Assembly: GCA_051251645.1 (NCBI GenBank)
Contig: JBPOEY010000001.1
Location: forward strand, 310,001-374,000
From: Litorimonas sp051251645
GTDB lineage: Bacteria; Pseudomonadota; Alphaproteobacteria; Caulobacterales; Maricaulaceae
Length of the DNA stretch: 64,000 bases
Reading direction: 5' to 3'
The position numbers and the translations under genes are program-made. This document shows, in pieces, positions 16,570 to 25,858 of this stretch; position 1 is the stretch's first letter; each line of letters opens with the position of its first letter. A model generated the notes under the pieces. That model worked only from the letters and a program-made list of their open reading frames with translations, was not told where the DNA came from and searched no databases.

Positions 16570-19491
16570 TTACGCGGCTTGGATGGCGGAGCCGTCGACG
16601 GCTCGGCCAGAGTAATGTTCCAAGGTTTCCAAAAGTTCGGTCTGCTTAACGGGTTTCGTCAAATAATGGCTCATCCCAGCATCAAGACATTCTTGGCGGT
16701 CATTTTTCAGCGCATGGCCGGTCAATGCAATGATGGGCACAGGATTGCTTGTGTGGCCCTGGGTTGCTTCCCAATCACGGATTACTTTGGTGGCCTGAAA
16801 TCCGTCCATGACAGGCATGGAGACATCCATCAGAACCAGTGGAAACCGATCCGGGCTTTCCATGTAAAGATCAGAAGCCAGCTTGCCATTTTCAGCAAAA
16901 ACAGGCTCGAAAGCGCTTTCAACCAGCATCAGTCGCACAACATCTCGATTTAATGGAAAGTCTTCAGCAACAAGAATTTCTTGCTTCGCGGTTTTTTCCG
17001 GCTGTGGCGCTTCTGGTGTAGGCGCGGGAACCGGATTGGCACCTGAAACAGGCATCATGCTTCGGTTCTGTGGCACAGACGGAGCAGATAGCGGCGGTGC
17101 GGTAGGCAGTGTTTTCTGAGGTTCGGAGGTTTGATTCGGTTCGGACGAACGCGCGGACAGATCGGCCAGCATGCTGTCGATCAGAGCTGTTTCAGGTTTT
17201 TCAGTGTCCGGATCCGCATGATGAGGTTCGGTGAACACTGGATCGGAGCCATGCGAAGGCTGCTCCGCCGTAACGGGCAATAAGGCTGGATCCGTGGTGA
17301 GCTGGATTGTTTTATACTGATCTGGCGTGGGAAGCGGTGCGAAGACGGGGGTGGTTTGCACCGGCTCAACTTGCGCGGTTTCAATTGGCGGTGGGCTGAC
17401 TTGTAATGGGGCTGCCTGCAAAGTTGGCGTTACAGGAGTGGCCTGCATAGGTTTGGGCGGGCTAGGCTGTGTCGGATTGGACACAACGGGTAGCGCTGCC
17501 TGCTCAGGCTTGGTGGCGAGAACTCGACCGAGTGTGTCAAACAACCGGCGTTCGCGAACTGGTTTGACCAGGTAAGTTTCGATCCCAATGTCTCTCAACT
17601 CTTCGCTCATCACTGATTGATCGCAGGAGGATAGCATCACAATGGGGGGGACGGCTAAACTCGACTGTTTGGACAACATAGAGGCGAGTTCGCGCCCATT
17701 TACGCCTGGCATGAGATAATCCAAAAGAATCACATCATAGGGTTTTGCGTCTGGGGATTCTGAGGCGGTTTTGAGGGCTTCAGCCGCTTCGATACCGTTG
17801 TTCACAGACTGGCTTGTCATGCCCCAACCCGCGACTTGATCGGCCAAGATAGTGCGGTTCACTTCGATATCGTCGACGATCAAAGCGTGCTGACCGGATA
17901 GAGCCGCGATGTCGAACAGCTCGATTTTCGCATTTTTATCGATGGGGAGAGGGACTCTGACCCCAAATGTTGATCCTTCGCCAATTTCGGAGCGAACGTA
18001 AATCTCTCCATCCATCATTTCGACGATACGCTTTGTGATGGCAAGACCTAAGCCTGTGCCGCCGTAAACGCGCGTTGTGGATCCATCGGCTTGCGTAAAT
18101 TTATCAAAGACGGCTTGCAGGCTATCCGAGGCAATGCCGATGCCCGTATCTGTGACATCTAGCGTCACCATAGGCGTATTTGGATCTTCATCGGACGTTT
18201 CGACATTCACGTCGATGCGGACATGGCCTTCCGCCGTAAATTTAATGGCATTGCCGACGAGATTGGTCAGAATTTGACGAAATCTCCCCGCATCCCCGAT
18301 GAAGGTTGTGGGGAAATTTGTCGGGTAATTGATGATGAGCTCGAGGCCCTTATCTTGCGCATTGGTGATAAGAAGTGAGGTGACATCGTTGATTGAGGAT
18401 TTCAGATCAAAAGGTGTCGGGTCGAGGTGCAGCGCCCCCGCTTCGATTTTCGAGAAGTCTAGAATATCATTGATGATGCACAGAAGGGCGTTAGCTGAAT
18501 TGGTGATGACATTGACATATTCGCGCTGGCGGTCATCAATGTTGGAGAGGCCCAAGAGTTCAGCCATGCCAAGAATGCCGTTCATCGGCGTTCGAATTTC
18601 ATGGCTCATATTGGCAAGAAACTCGGACTTGGCCTTGCTCGCATGAACAGCATTGTCCTTAGCAGCTTCGAGTTCAACTTGATGGCGATGTTCGCGTTCC
18701 GTGTCCTTGACGAAGGCGCGCAAGCGAATAGGTCGCCCTTTGTCATCACGGACGAGCTCCGCAATTGTGCTGCACCACCGATATTTGCCCGATCTGTGCA
18801 TGATACGGAGGTCGATATCGAAACGATCCTGGGTCTTTGCAATATTCTGCAAGGCCTCTTTCATCCGAGGTCGATCTTCGGGGGCTAGCGCCGCCATAAA
18901 GCCAGATTTTCTAACCTCATCGGCTTTTTCACTACTGAAATACGCATCGAGGGATTTGCTTAAAGCATAGGTTTTTGTTCCGAAATCATACGTCCATATT
19001 CCGGAACGCCCGAGAAGTAGGGCTGATTCAAGAAGCTGGTCTTTCTCAACGAGTTCGCTAACATCCGCCGCCACTGAAATCGTATACCCATTGTCTAAAA
19101 CCTGACGGCAGAAACGATGTGTTGTTCCATCACCGAGTTTCACAAGTCGGGTTGTTGTCTCCGTTCCCGTTTCAGCATTAGTCCGGTGCGCGGCTTCTGA
19201 AAGCGCATTTTTGGCCATAATATCAGGCGTCATCATGCCATTTTTCATCATGACATTATGCATTTTTGATAAAGGGTCACCGAGTTCGATGTCGCCTTTT
19301 TCAAGGCCTAATTGTTGAAAAGAAGCGTTCGATAACATGCGGTAACGCATGTCAGAGTCCAAAATTGCGACGCCGACATCAAGGTTTTGCAGGAGCATTT
19401 GTAGGAACTCGCGTTCCTTGCCATCTTCAAGGATGCATATCTTTTTCTTCAAAGAAGCATCTATGAATGCGCTACTCAAAATTTCGTTCAT
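16570..19491 (-). CDS. Soluble hybrid sensor histidine kinase with two receiver domains
   Basis: About 973 residues without membrane segments. Order: PAS-like domain (about 35-140), second PAS (about 150-280), HisKA with FLANMSHEIRTPMNG (phospho-histidine about 300), HATPase with N box and G boxes (DVTDTGIGIA, GTGLGLAI), first receiver (VDDIEVNRT; DYLMPGVNG), a Pro/Thr/Gln-rich linker of about 150 residues, and second receiver (AEDFPLNRD; MDVSMPVMDG) ending TKPVKQTELL. The phospho-acceptor aspartates are visible in both receivers. The ATG at 19491 is preferred over a GTG four codons upstream. No partner regulator is adjacent. Confidence 0.95.
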   Translation of the reverse strand: MNEILSSAFIDASLKKKICILEDGKEREFLQMLLQNLDVGVAILDSDMRYRMLSNASFQQLGLEKGDIELGDPLSKMHNVMMKNGMMTPDIMAKNALSEAAHRTNAETGTETTTRLVKLGDGTTHRFCRQVLDNGYTISVAADVSELVEKDQLLESALLLGRSGIWTYDFGTKTYALSKSLDAYFSSEKADEVRKSGFMAALAPEDRPRMKEALQNIAKTQDRFDIDLRIMHRSGKYRWCSTIAELVRDDKGRPIRLRAFVKDTEREHRHQVELEAAKDNAVHASKAKSEFLANMSHEIRTPMNGILGMAELLGLSNIDDRQREYVNVITNSANALLCIINDILDFSKIEAGALHLDPTPFDLKSSINDVTSLLITNAQDKGLELIINYPTNFPTTFIGDAGRFRQILTNLVGNAIKFTAEGHVRIDVNVETSDEDPNTPMVTLDVTDTGIGIASDSLQAVFDKFTQADGSTTRVYGGTGLGLAITKRIVEMMDGEIYVRSEIGEGSTFGVRVPLPIDKNAKIELFDIAALSGQHALIVDDIEVNRTILADQVAGWGMTSQSVNNGIEAAEALKTASESPDAKPYDVILLDYLMPGVNGRELASMLSKQSSLAVPPIVMLSSCDQSVMSEELRDIGIETYLVKPVRERRLFDTLGRVLATKPEQAALPVVSNPTQPSPPKPMQATPVTPTLQAAPLQVSPPPIETAQVEPVQTTPVFAPLPTPDQYKTIQLTTDPALLPVTAEQPSHGSDPVFTEPHHADPDTEKPETALIDSMLADLSARSSEPNQTSEPQKTLPTAPPLSAPSVPQNRSMMPVSGANPVPAPTPEAPQPEKTAKQEILVAEDFPLNRDVVRLMLVESAFEPVFAENGKLASDLYMESPDRFPLVLMDVSMPVMDGFQATKVIRDWEATQGHTSNPVPIIALTGHALKNDRQECLDAGMSHYLTKPVKQTELLETLEHYSGRAVDGSAIQAA

Positions 19492-19565
19492 CTTATTTCC
19501 CACCGCCCTGATGAGCCATCTCAGTCAATTTGAACATCTTTTGACGGAAGAGGGTTAACAATCTG

Positions 19566-19605
19566 GCAAAAAAAAGCCGGACACCTGAAAGTTCAGGGTC
19601 CGGCT
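19566..19605 (-). terminator. Intrinsic terminator, minus strand
   Basis: AGCCGGAC (19575-19582) and CCTGA (19584-19588) pair with TCAGG (19593-19597) and GTCCGGCT (19598-19605), with one bulged base. A run of A residues just left of the stem becomes a T run on the minus strand. It reads leftwards, so it would end transcripts coming from the LysR gene side. Confidence 0.8.
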
Positions 19606-19644
19606 AAAGTCTTCGCAATTCAGTCGGGGAGAGTGACTTGCGGT

Positions 19645-19690
19645 AAAAAAACACAGCAGCGGCAAAAGGGGAGGACGTCGCTGTGTGTCT
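19645..19690 (-). terminator. Second minus-strand terminator-like hairpin
   Basis: ACACAGC (19651-19657) pairs with GCTGTGT (19680-19686), preceded on the plus strand by a run of A (19645-19651) that is a T run on the minus strand. It lies about 100 bases after the LysR stop and 40 bases before the other terminator. Confidence 0.6.
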
Positions 19691-19786
19691 CATCTTATCT
19701 AGGCGGACTTGTCGGCGATTAGAACCGATAGGGTTGCAAGATAGCTATGCAAAACCGCATAGCGTTTGCCTGAATCATAAGGGAAA

Positions 19787-20698
19787 TCATTGAAAAGACG
19801 GAGACGTCCGAGTTACGCGTTGCAGAAATTCGCGAAACACTTTGGCTTTGGCGGATCCGCGAAGCTCCGTCGGGTAGACAAAATAGAGATCGAAGCTTTC
19901 CCCGCGAACGTCGGGTAAAATGCGGACTAAACGACGGCTGGAGGCCGTCATATAGTCGGGTAATCCGGCTAAACCAATTCCCGCCTCAGCGGCGCGCATG
20001 ATACCATGAAGGTTATTGATGCTCATGACAGGCTTTCGGGGCCCGTCCTTTTCGCTACGTCCAACTGTCAAAGCCCAGTTGGAGCTTTGCAATTTTGTTG
20101 GAAGTAACCCGCCAAACGCAACGATCCGATGATTGTCTAGATCTTCAGCAGAGGTGGGAGCAGCCTGTCCCGTCAGGTAGCGGGGCGACGCATAAAGCGA
20201 CTGTGTCACCTGTCCCAACTTCCGCTCGATTAAATCGCCTTGCGTTGAGGGCCACGGGCGCAGCGCGCAGTCGACATCAAACGCCATCAAATCATGCTCG
20301 CTGTCTTCCAAAATCAGTTGTACCTCAATCTCTGGATAGGCTTCCATGAATTCTGGCAGAACCGTTGTTAGCCAGTTGGAGCCGAGCGAAATCGGGGAGC
20401 TGACTCGCAAAATACCTTGTGGAAGTTGCCGGACATTCTGAACGTTGGCGAGGCTCATGGCGATCCGGCTATGCACTTCGGTCGCTGTTTTGAAGAGGAC
20501 ACTACCTTCTTCTGTCAGGGTCAAGCCGCGCGCATGCCGATGGAAAAGTGGCAAGTTCATGCGTTCTTCCAGCGCAGCGATTTGGCGCGAGACAGCAGAT
20601 TGCGAAATGCCGAGATCCGCTGCCGCCCGCGTTAGCGAACCTGTGCGCGCCGCAGCATGAAACGTCTTGAGTTTGTCCCAGTCGATGGAATCGGGCAT
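19787..20698 (-). CDS. LysR-family transcriptional regulator
   Basis: The protein has about 303 residues, typical for LysR. The N-terminal winged HTH reads IDWDKLKTFHAAARTGSLTRAAADLGISQSAVSRQIAALEE in shortened form and is standard for the family; the remainder is the periplasmic-binding-like effector domain. The ATG at 20698 is chosen because AAGGAGG stands six bases upstream. The gene is divergent from a membrane-protein gene with only about 33 bases between starts, so it may control that neighbour. The inducer is unknown. Confidence 0.95.
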   Translation of the reverse strand: MPDSIDWDKLKTFHAAARTGSLTRAAADLGISQSAVSRQIAALEERMNLPLFHRHARGLTLTEEGSVLFKTATEVHSRIAMSLANVQNVRQLPQGILRVSSPISLGSNWLTTVLPEFMEAYPEIEVQLILEDSEHDLMAFDVDCALRPWPSTQGDLIERKLGQVTQSLYASPRYLTGQAAPTSAEDLDNHRIVAFGGLLPTKLQSSNWALTVGRSEKDGPRKPVMSINNLHGIMRAAEAGIGLAGLPDYMTASSRRLVRILPDVRGESFDLYFVYPTELRGSAKAKVFREFLQRVTRTSPSFQ

Positions 20699-20731
20699 GG
20701 TCTCCTCCTTGGGGAAATATAGGGGCAGAAA

Positions 20732-21439
20732 ATGATAATGAAAGAACACAGATTTTGGATTGGCTGTGCGGCGGCGGGGCTGATGACTTTGATCATCGTC
20801 TTAATTATTATGCCCTATTTTCCGACAGATGCCGCGGCTGACGTTTCGGGCTATGGCAGTCCCGTTATTGCCTTTGAATTTGCTCGTACACCCGCCGACT
20901 TAGTCGCTGTCTTTGGGGAGGAAACGGATGCCGCGCGCGCGGGTCGAATGGCGATGATGGATCAAGGTAATCGATGGGATTTCCTGTTCATGACGATCTA
21001 CACCTTATTTGGCTTCATGTTCGGTTTGGCCGCGCGTCGGCGCTCTATTGCTTTGGGGACAATTATTCTGGTTGCGGCGCTCGTCGCAGGGCTCGCGGAC
21101 GCAATAGAAACTCAGGCCTTATTGTCGATCACGGCGCAATTATATGACGGGGTCGCAACGCCTGATGGGCTCGCGACCCTCTGGATGCCCGTGACAATAA
21201 AGTTCATCGCGCTCGCCGGATCGATCTTGTGCGCGGGGCTATTTCTAATCTCTCGTGCAGGTTTGATTTGGACAGCGCTCGGTCTTCTCACTCTCCTATC
21301 AGCGTTACTGAGCGTCCCGGGGCTTCTCGCGCCAGAGCGCTTTGGCAATCTGCTAACCCTCTCCGTTGGGATCGGGTGGATTGTAATGCTCAGCTATGCG
21401 CTGACGCGGTCTGTCAGAGGCGTTACTCCGCAGCTGTAA
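20732..21439 (+). CDS. Integral membrane protein of unknown function
   Basis: The 235-residue protein has about six hydrophobic helices: CAAAGLMTLIIVLIIM near the start, FLFMTIYTLFGFMFGLA, LGTIILVAALVAGLA, FIALAGSILCAGLFLI, LIWTALGLLTLLSALL and LLTLSVGIGWIVML. Between the first two helices is a roughly 60-residue outside loop. I recognise no named family. It is divergent from a LysR gene and its 3' end overlaps trxB convergently by 17 bases. An alternative ATG is two codons downstream. Confidence 0.8.
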   Translation: MIMKEHRFWIGCAAAGLMTLIIVLIIMPYFPTDAAADVSGYGSPVIAFEFARTPADLVAVFGEETDAARAGRMAMMDQGNRWDFLFMTIYTLFGFMFGLAARRRSIALGTIILVAALVAGLADAIETQALLSITAQLYDGVATPDGLATLWMPVTIKFIALAGSILCAGLFLISRAGLIWTALGLLTLLSALLSVPGLLAPERFGNLLTLSVGIGWIVMLSYALTRSVRGVTPQL

Positions 21440-22478
21440 TGGCGGCGCTCAATGTTTCCATATCCTCTGCGTGCGCTTCAATGTCTTCGACCAGGGCGGT
21501 CGCCTCCACATCATGTGCGACATTCACGCCGAGTTCTTCTTTTTCGGCGAGCCATTTCTCTGCTTCTAGCGCGGCCATGCAGCCGAGGCCCGCCGCCGTC
21601 ACCGCTTGGCGATACGTCTCATCGGACACGTCACCCGCTGCAAATACGCCCGGCACATTGGTGCGCGTGCTGTCTGGCGCGCTGATAATGTAGCCCCCGT
21701 CGTTCATCTCGACATGACCTTTGAAAATTTCGGTCGACGGTTTGTGTCCAATGGCGATGAAAACACCATGGGCCGGGAGGATGCGTTCCTCGCCCGTCAG
21801 AGTGTTTTTGATCCGACCACCTTTGACGTTGGGCATAGGTTTCAAGTCGCCAACGATTTCTTCGAGCGTGTGATTCCACAGCACTTCGACATTCGGTTTG
21901 TTAAGCAGCCGTTCTTGTAAAATCTTCTCAGCCCGGAGCGTATCGCGACGATGCACGAGCGTAACTTTGCTGGCGAGGCCCGACAGGTAAAGCGCTTCTT
22001 CAACCGCCGTATTACCGCCGCCGACTACCATGACTTCTTTGCCACGATAGAAAAATCCGTCGCATGTCGCGCAGGCGGACACGCCGAATCCACCAAATAT
22101 CTCTTCACTTGGCAGGCCGAGCCACTTCGCTTGCGCGCCAGTTGCAATGATAATGCTGTCCGCCGTGTAGACCATACCGCCATCGCCGATCGCTTTGAAA
22201 GGGTTGGAGGAAAAATCGACATCGACAATCATGTCTTCATAAAACTCAGTGCCAAACTTTAACGCATGTTCCTTGAATTTTTCCATCAATTCAGGCCCCA
22301 TGATTTCTGGGAATCCCGGATAGTTTTCAACGTCCGTGGTGATGGTCAATTGTCCGCCCGGTTGAAGGCCCGCGACGATGGCGGGCTTTAACAGTGCGCG
22401 CGCGGCATAGACGGCAGCCGTGTAGCCTGCAGGGCCAGAGCCGATGATTAGGACGGGATGATGAACGGTGTCGCTCAT
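21423..22478 (-). CDS. trxB: Thioredoxin reductase
   Basis: The 351-residue flavoenzyme starts with the FAD dinucleotide fold VLIIGSGPAGYTAAVYAARA. The NADPH domain carries the redox pair CATC (about 143-146) and VMVVGGGNTAVEEALYL, and FAD is bound again near GVFAAGDVSDETYRQAVTAAG. It reduces thioredoxin with NADPH. About 35 acidic residues extend past the usual end (LAEKEELGVNV onward), a mild oddity. The ATG at 22478 is chosen because homology starts there and a GAGG element lies upstream. Confidence 0.96.
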   Translation of the reverse strand: MSDTVHHPVLIIGSGPAGYTAAVYAARALLKPAIVAGLQPGGQLTITTDVENYPGFPEIMGPELMEKFKEHALKFGTEFYEDMIVDVDFSSNPFKAIGDGGMVYTADSIIIATGAQAKWLGLPSEEIFGGFGVSACATCDGFFYRGKEVMVVGGGNTAVEEALYLSGLASKVTLVHRRDTLRAEKILQERLLNKPNVEVLWNHTLEEIVGDLKPMPNVKGGRIKNTLTGEERILPAHGVFIAIGHKPSTEIFKGHVEMNDGGYIISAPDSTRTNVPGVFAAGDVSDETYRQAVTAAGLGCMAALEAEKWLAEKEELGVNVAHDVEATALVEDIEAHAEDMETLSAAITAAE

Positions 22479-22609
22479 TGTAGAAACCTCGTAGGAATGA
22501 AGGCCCAAAGTAGGGGCGCTGCAGCCCGCTCGCAAGCGTATGAGAGGGTCTGCCTGTCACCTTCTTGTGAACGGTTGCGTTTATGGGTGGGTTTTGAGAC
22601 AGATAGGGC

Positions 22610-23473
22610 ATGATCCGATTTATCCTGACGATAACTTTTCTCTCGCTCTTAGGGGCGTCTCTACTCGGGTGCACAACACCCGCCGCGACCGCGGCCGAGA
22701 TGTCTCGCCCTGTTCCCGTCCCGACGGAACATATGGCTGAACCGGCGATGCTGATTTACTCAGAAACCTATGGATGGCGCCATGAAGAAGGGGTCGCAGG
22801 CGGCAATGTCGCCTTGATGGAAATCGCGCAAAACAAAGGGCTGGGCTATTTCACTACGCAGCATGCGGAGGTATTTAATACTGACACCCTATCTCGCTTC
22901 GACCTGATTGTGTTTAATAGCGCGACAGGGGATTCACTTACAGCTTCTCAAAAAGCCGCGTTTAAAGCGTGGTTGGCAAAAGACGGGTCTGTGATCCTGA
23001 TCCACGGCAGTATCGATGCGAGTCAAAAAGATTGGGTCTTTTATCAGGATGAACTCGTCGGCCCGCATTTCATTTCCCACCCCATGGCCCCGCAATTCCA
23101 AGCTGCTGATGTCGTTGTTCTGAACACAGGTCATCCCGTCATGGCCGAGTTGCCGAACCGATTTGTAGCGACGGACGAATGGTATTCGTTCGACGGTGTC
23201 CCGGATGGCCGATTTGTGACCTTGGCAGGCCTCGACGAGACGACTTACAGCCCTCGAAACACGGTTTACGGCGTTGAAGATTTGCGCATGGGTGATCAGC
23301 CCGAAGACCACCCGATTGTCTGGGCGCGTTGCTTGCCGGACGGGGGACGTGTCGTCGCGAGCGCGCTGGGCCACACGATTGAAAGTTTCAAAGCGACAGA
23401 GCATCGTCAGCTTCTATCCAATGCGATGGACTGGACGATGCGAGCGGGCGCGGACGTGGTCGGCTGTCAGTAG
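22610..23473 (+). CDS. ThuA-like domain lipoprotein
   Basis: A 287-residue protein with a lipoprotein signal (hydrophobic run ending LLGASLLGCTTP, Cys at about 21). The mature part is a ThuA-like glutamine-amidotransferase-fold domain: MLIYSETYGWRHEE, DLIVFNSATGDSLTASQKAAFKAWL, SVILIHGSIDAS, and the late PIVWARCLPDGGRVVASALGH segment. ThuA-like domains occur in sugar-metabolism proteins and in putative glycoside-acting enzymes; the reaction is not known. It is divergent from trxB and convergent to the elm1 gene (6 bases apart). Confidence 0.88.
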   Translation: MIRFILTITFLSLLGASLLGCTTPAATAAEMSRPVPVPTEHMAEPAMLIYSETYGWRHEEGVAGGNVALMEIAQNKGLGYFTTQHAEVFNTDTLSRFDLIVFNSATGDSLTASQKAAFKAWLAKDGSVILIHGSIDASQKDWVFYQDELVGPHFISHPMAPQFQAADVVVLNTGHPVMAELPNRFVATDEWYSFDGVPDGRFVTLAGLDETTYSPRNTVYGVEDLRMGDQPEDHPIVWARCLPDGGRVVASALGHTIESFKATEHRQLLSNAMDWTMRAGADVVGCQ

Positions 23474-23479
23474 GCGCGT

Positions 23480-24430
23480 TTAATCGCGCGCAGCCATCCG
23501 CTCTATAATGCGCTGCGCCATGCGGTTTGTCTCATCCAAGGCAGGATAAGGCCGGGCCTCAAAATTGCCGTTCCATCTGCGGACATGACAACGTGTTTCT
23601 AGGGCCTCATAAAGGGCTCGAAACTTTCCTGGATCGCCATCCATTGCCAGACGATAGACGGGTTTTCCCGTTGTGCAGGCCTCTGTCAGCATGTTGGTAC
23701 TGTCTTCTGTCACAAGCAGGATGTCTGCGCCGCCAAGGAAGGCGAAATAGGGGTTGTCCGCGTCACTCTCAGGCGTGTGTAGCCAGATGTTAGCCTGCGT
23801 TTGGGCGAAGGCTTGCCAGGCTTTACGGGCGGCGTCCGGTGTGCGGCGTGATGTGGTGACAAGCAGACTATAGCCTTTTTGGGTCAGGCCGCGAGCCGCC
23901 TCCAAGTGTGACTGGATCGTCGCGTCACGCATCGTGTGGGTTTTGCTGGGTCCGCCAATCGCGATCATGGCGCGCGGCATGGGCAGGGTGCTGAGGCGCG
24001 CGCCGTGGGTCAACGTTCCGCTGATGATCATGTCTCGGGTCACTCGATTGGGCGATCCGATCATGGTCTCCACATGCGAACCGGTTAACCCATCATGGTC
24101 AGGCGCAACAACGAGGTCAAAACGCGATGGGTCCGTGCGCGGATGTTGGACATAGACCGTAAACGCAGAGCGACTGGATCGTCGCAGCGCAATGAGAGGC
24201 GCGACCGCCTGCCGTCCACACCCAATGACAAGATCGGCGTCGGGCAAATCAAAATTACGGCGAACCGTGAGCTGGAGGGAGGGCGGAAGGGCGGCGAAGC
24301 CCGGGCGGTGAGTGAGGGTATAAGTCGTAATTTCGCAGGCCACTCCGCTATGCCGCGCAACCGCATCCGCCAGTCCCCGTGCCTGATTCTCTATGCCGCG
24401 CCGACCATCCGAAACGACGAGGATTTTCAC
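23480..24430 (-). CDS. ELM1/GtrOC1 family putative glycosyltransferase-like protein
   Basis: The 316-residue protein belongs to the mitochondrial fission ELM1 family found in alphaproteobacteria and plants. Landmarks: LVVSDGRRGIENQARGLADA, DLVIGCGRQAVAPLIALRR, VYVQHPRTDPSRFDLVVAPDHD, IGGPSKTH, and LLVTEDSTNMLTEACTTGKPVYRL, which resembles the donor-binding end of GT-B glycosyltransferases. The bacterial function is unsettled. It follows greA by three bases in the same direction, so the two are probably co-transcribed. Confidence 0.9.
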   Translation of the reverse strand: MKILVVSDGRRGIENQARGLADAVARHSGVACEITTYTLTHRPGFAALPPSLQLTVRRNFDLPDADLVIGCGRQAVAPLIALRRSSRSAFTVYVQHPRTDPSRFDLVVAPDHDGLTGSHVETMIGSPNRVTRDMIISGTLTHGARLSTLPMPRAMIAIGGPSKTHTMRDATIQSHLEAARGLTQKGYSLLVTTSRRTPDAARKAWQAFAQTQANIWLHTPESDADNPYFAFLGGADILLVTEDSTNMLTEACTTGKPVYRLAMDGDPGKFRALYEALETRCHVRRWNGNFEARPYPALDETNRMAQRIIERMAARD

Positions 24431-24433
24431 GAG

Positions 24434-24910
24434 TTACTTCGGGTAACCAATCGCCAGGACTTCATAGCCTTTGGCGCCGCCAGGCGCGATGACTTCAAAA
24501 ACATCACCGACTTCTTTGCCCATCATCGCGCGGGCGATGGGGCTTGTATTCGAGATTTTCCCAGCCTTCACGCTGGCTTCGTCTTCGCCAACAATTTGAT
24601 AGGCCGACTCTTCGTCTGTGTCTTCGTTTACAATTTTAACGGTCGCGCCAAACGTGACCCGGTCACCCTTAAGGTTCGTGGTGTCGATTACCTGAGCCAG
24701 AGACATTTTGGACTCGAGTTCTTGAATGCGGCCCTCAATGAAACCCTGCTTCTCTTTGGCCGCATGATATTCTGCATTTTCGGAGAGGTCGCCGTGATCG
24801 CGGGCGACAGAAATCGCCTGAATGATTTCCGGCCGTTCGACCGTTTTAAGATGTTTGAGTTCGACTTCGAGAGCTGCGTGGCCGCCCGGGGTCATCGGAT
24901 ATTTCTGCAT
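24434..24910 (-). CDS. greA: Transcription elongation factor GreA
   Basis: The 158-residue factor has MTPGGHAALEVELKHLK, the coiled-coil tip DLSENAEYHAAKEKQGF with the acidic Asp and Glu that act in the RNA polymerase secondary channel, and the C-terminal FKBP-like domain (VTFGATVKIVN, ISNTSPIARAMMGKEVGD). It rescues backtracked polymerase by stimulating transcript cleavage. The ATG at 24910 gives the standard length; an ORF extension to 24985 is not needed. Confidence 0.97.
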   Translation of the reverse strand: MQKYPMTPGGHAALEVELKHLKTVERPEIIQAISVARDHGDLSENAEYHAAKEKQGFIEGRIQELESKMSLAQVIDTTNLKGDRVTFGATVKIVNEDTDEESAYQIVGEDEASVKAGKISNTSPIARAMMGKEVGDVFEVIAPGGAKGYEVLAIGYPK

Positions 24911-25072
24911 GGGAATGATCTCGTCAATAGTCGGAGCGATAAGTGTGAGATTCCGCCACGAGGACAGAAATCTAGCCGATAACATTTAGAAGTTTGTGCT
25001 GGCGTTTCAAGCGTTTGACGCAAGAAACACGCTCTTCTTCTCAAACATTATCGTTTTTCAATAAAACTAAGC

Positions 25073-25101
25073 TTGAATAACGACGCGTGTCGTTGAATAA
25101 A
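25073..25101 (+). promoter_or_regulatory. Promoter of UrcA gene 1 with operator-like repeat in spacer
   Basis: A TTGAAT -35 element (25073-25078) is followed after 17 bases by AATAAA (25096-25101). The spacer holds ACGAC-GCGT-GTCGT (25080-25093), a perfect inverted repeat around four bases. The same arrangement precedes the second UrcA gene. A regulator binding between the two elements is inferred. Confidence 0.6.
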
Positions 25102-25169
25102 CGCATCATAGGTCGAAAAACAGTGCCACATCTTCTCGACCTACATGGAGACCAAAAGGAGAAACCCCC

Positions 25170-25541
25170 ATGACACAACCTGTAAAAACAATGAAATCGG
25201 CGCTATTAGCCGCCACAATGGCAGTCAGTATCGGCGTCGTTCCTGCCTTCGCAGGAGGGTTCCAAACAACACATAATCCTATAACGCAAAGTAAGGTCGA
25301 AGGGGATAAGGTCGAAATGAGTATAAATCGCGCATATTTCGAAACCGATGAGGGTGTCGCGAAAGTCTATAAAGCTTTGCAAGCTGAAGTGACTGAGGCC
25401 TGCGAAGGTAGCTCTAAGACTTTATCCCTGCACACCAAATATGTTCAGAAACGCTGTGAGGCTAAGCTTCTCAGAGAGCTGGTCAAATCCGCTGACAGCA
25501 AAGCGTTGCGCAAGGTGCACTTTAAAGCGACGGCTCATTAA
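25170..25541 (+). CDS. UrcA family protein 1
   Basis: A 123-residue secreted protein with signal peptide (MKSALLAATMAVSIGVVPAFAGG). The mature part has the UrcA layout: a strand then YFETDEGVAKVYKALQAEVTEACE, a second cysteine at RCEAKLLRELVKSADSKALRKVH. Two cysteines about 40 residues apart probably form a disulfide. UrcA proteins are typical of Caulobacterales and Sphingomonadales and have no known function. The start is supported by AAAGGAG upstream. A paralogue follows 317 bases downstream with a matching leader. Confidence 0.85.
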   Translation: MTQPVKTMKSALLAATMAVSIGVVPAFAGGFQTTHNPITQSKVEGDKVEMSINRAYFETDEGVAKVYKALQAEVTEACEGSSKTLSLHTKYVQKRCEAKLLRELVKSADSKALRKVHFKATAH

Positions 25542-25759
25542 GCCGAAAGAATACAATCAAGTAAGCTGGAGGGTTTCTGGATGATAAACCGTCCTGAAAC
25601 CCTTTGTGCCAGTCATGACGCTTGCCAGATATTTTACCGCTTCGAATGTTTCCGGGTGGGCATGATCTCGGCAATTTACGGCGCTATCCGCAAGCATTTG
25701 GTCGCGGACGTTAGAGACTCGCGCATACATAATATTATCGTTTTTCAATAAATATTAGC

Positions 25760-25788
25760 TTGAACTACGACGCGTGTCGTTGTATAGT
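25760..25788 (+). promoter_or_regulatory. Promoter of UrcA gene 2 with operator-like repeat in spacer
   Basis: TTGAAC (25760-25765), a 17-base spacer, then TATAGT (25783-25788), a good sigma-70-type match. The spacer contains the same ACGAC-GCGT-GTCGT repeat (25767-25780). The stretch TATCGTTTTTCAATAAA just upstream is shared with the first copy as well. Confidence 0.7.
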
Positions 25789-25858
25789 AGGCCCAGAGGT
25801 TGGAAAACGGTGCCACGTTTTGTTCGATCTCCATGGAAACTACAAAAGGAGAAACCCC

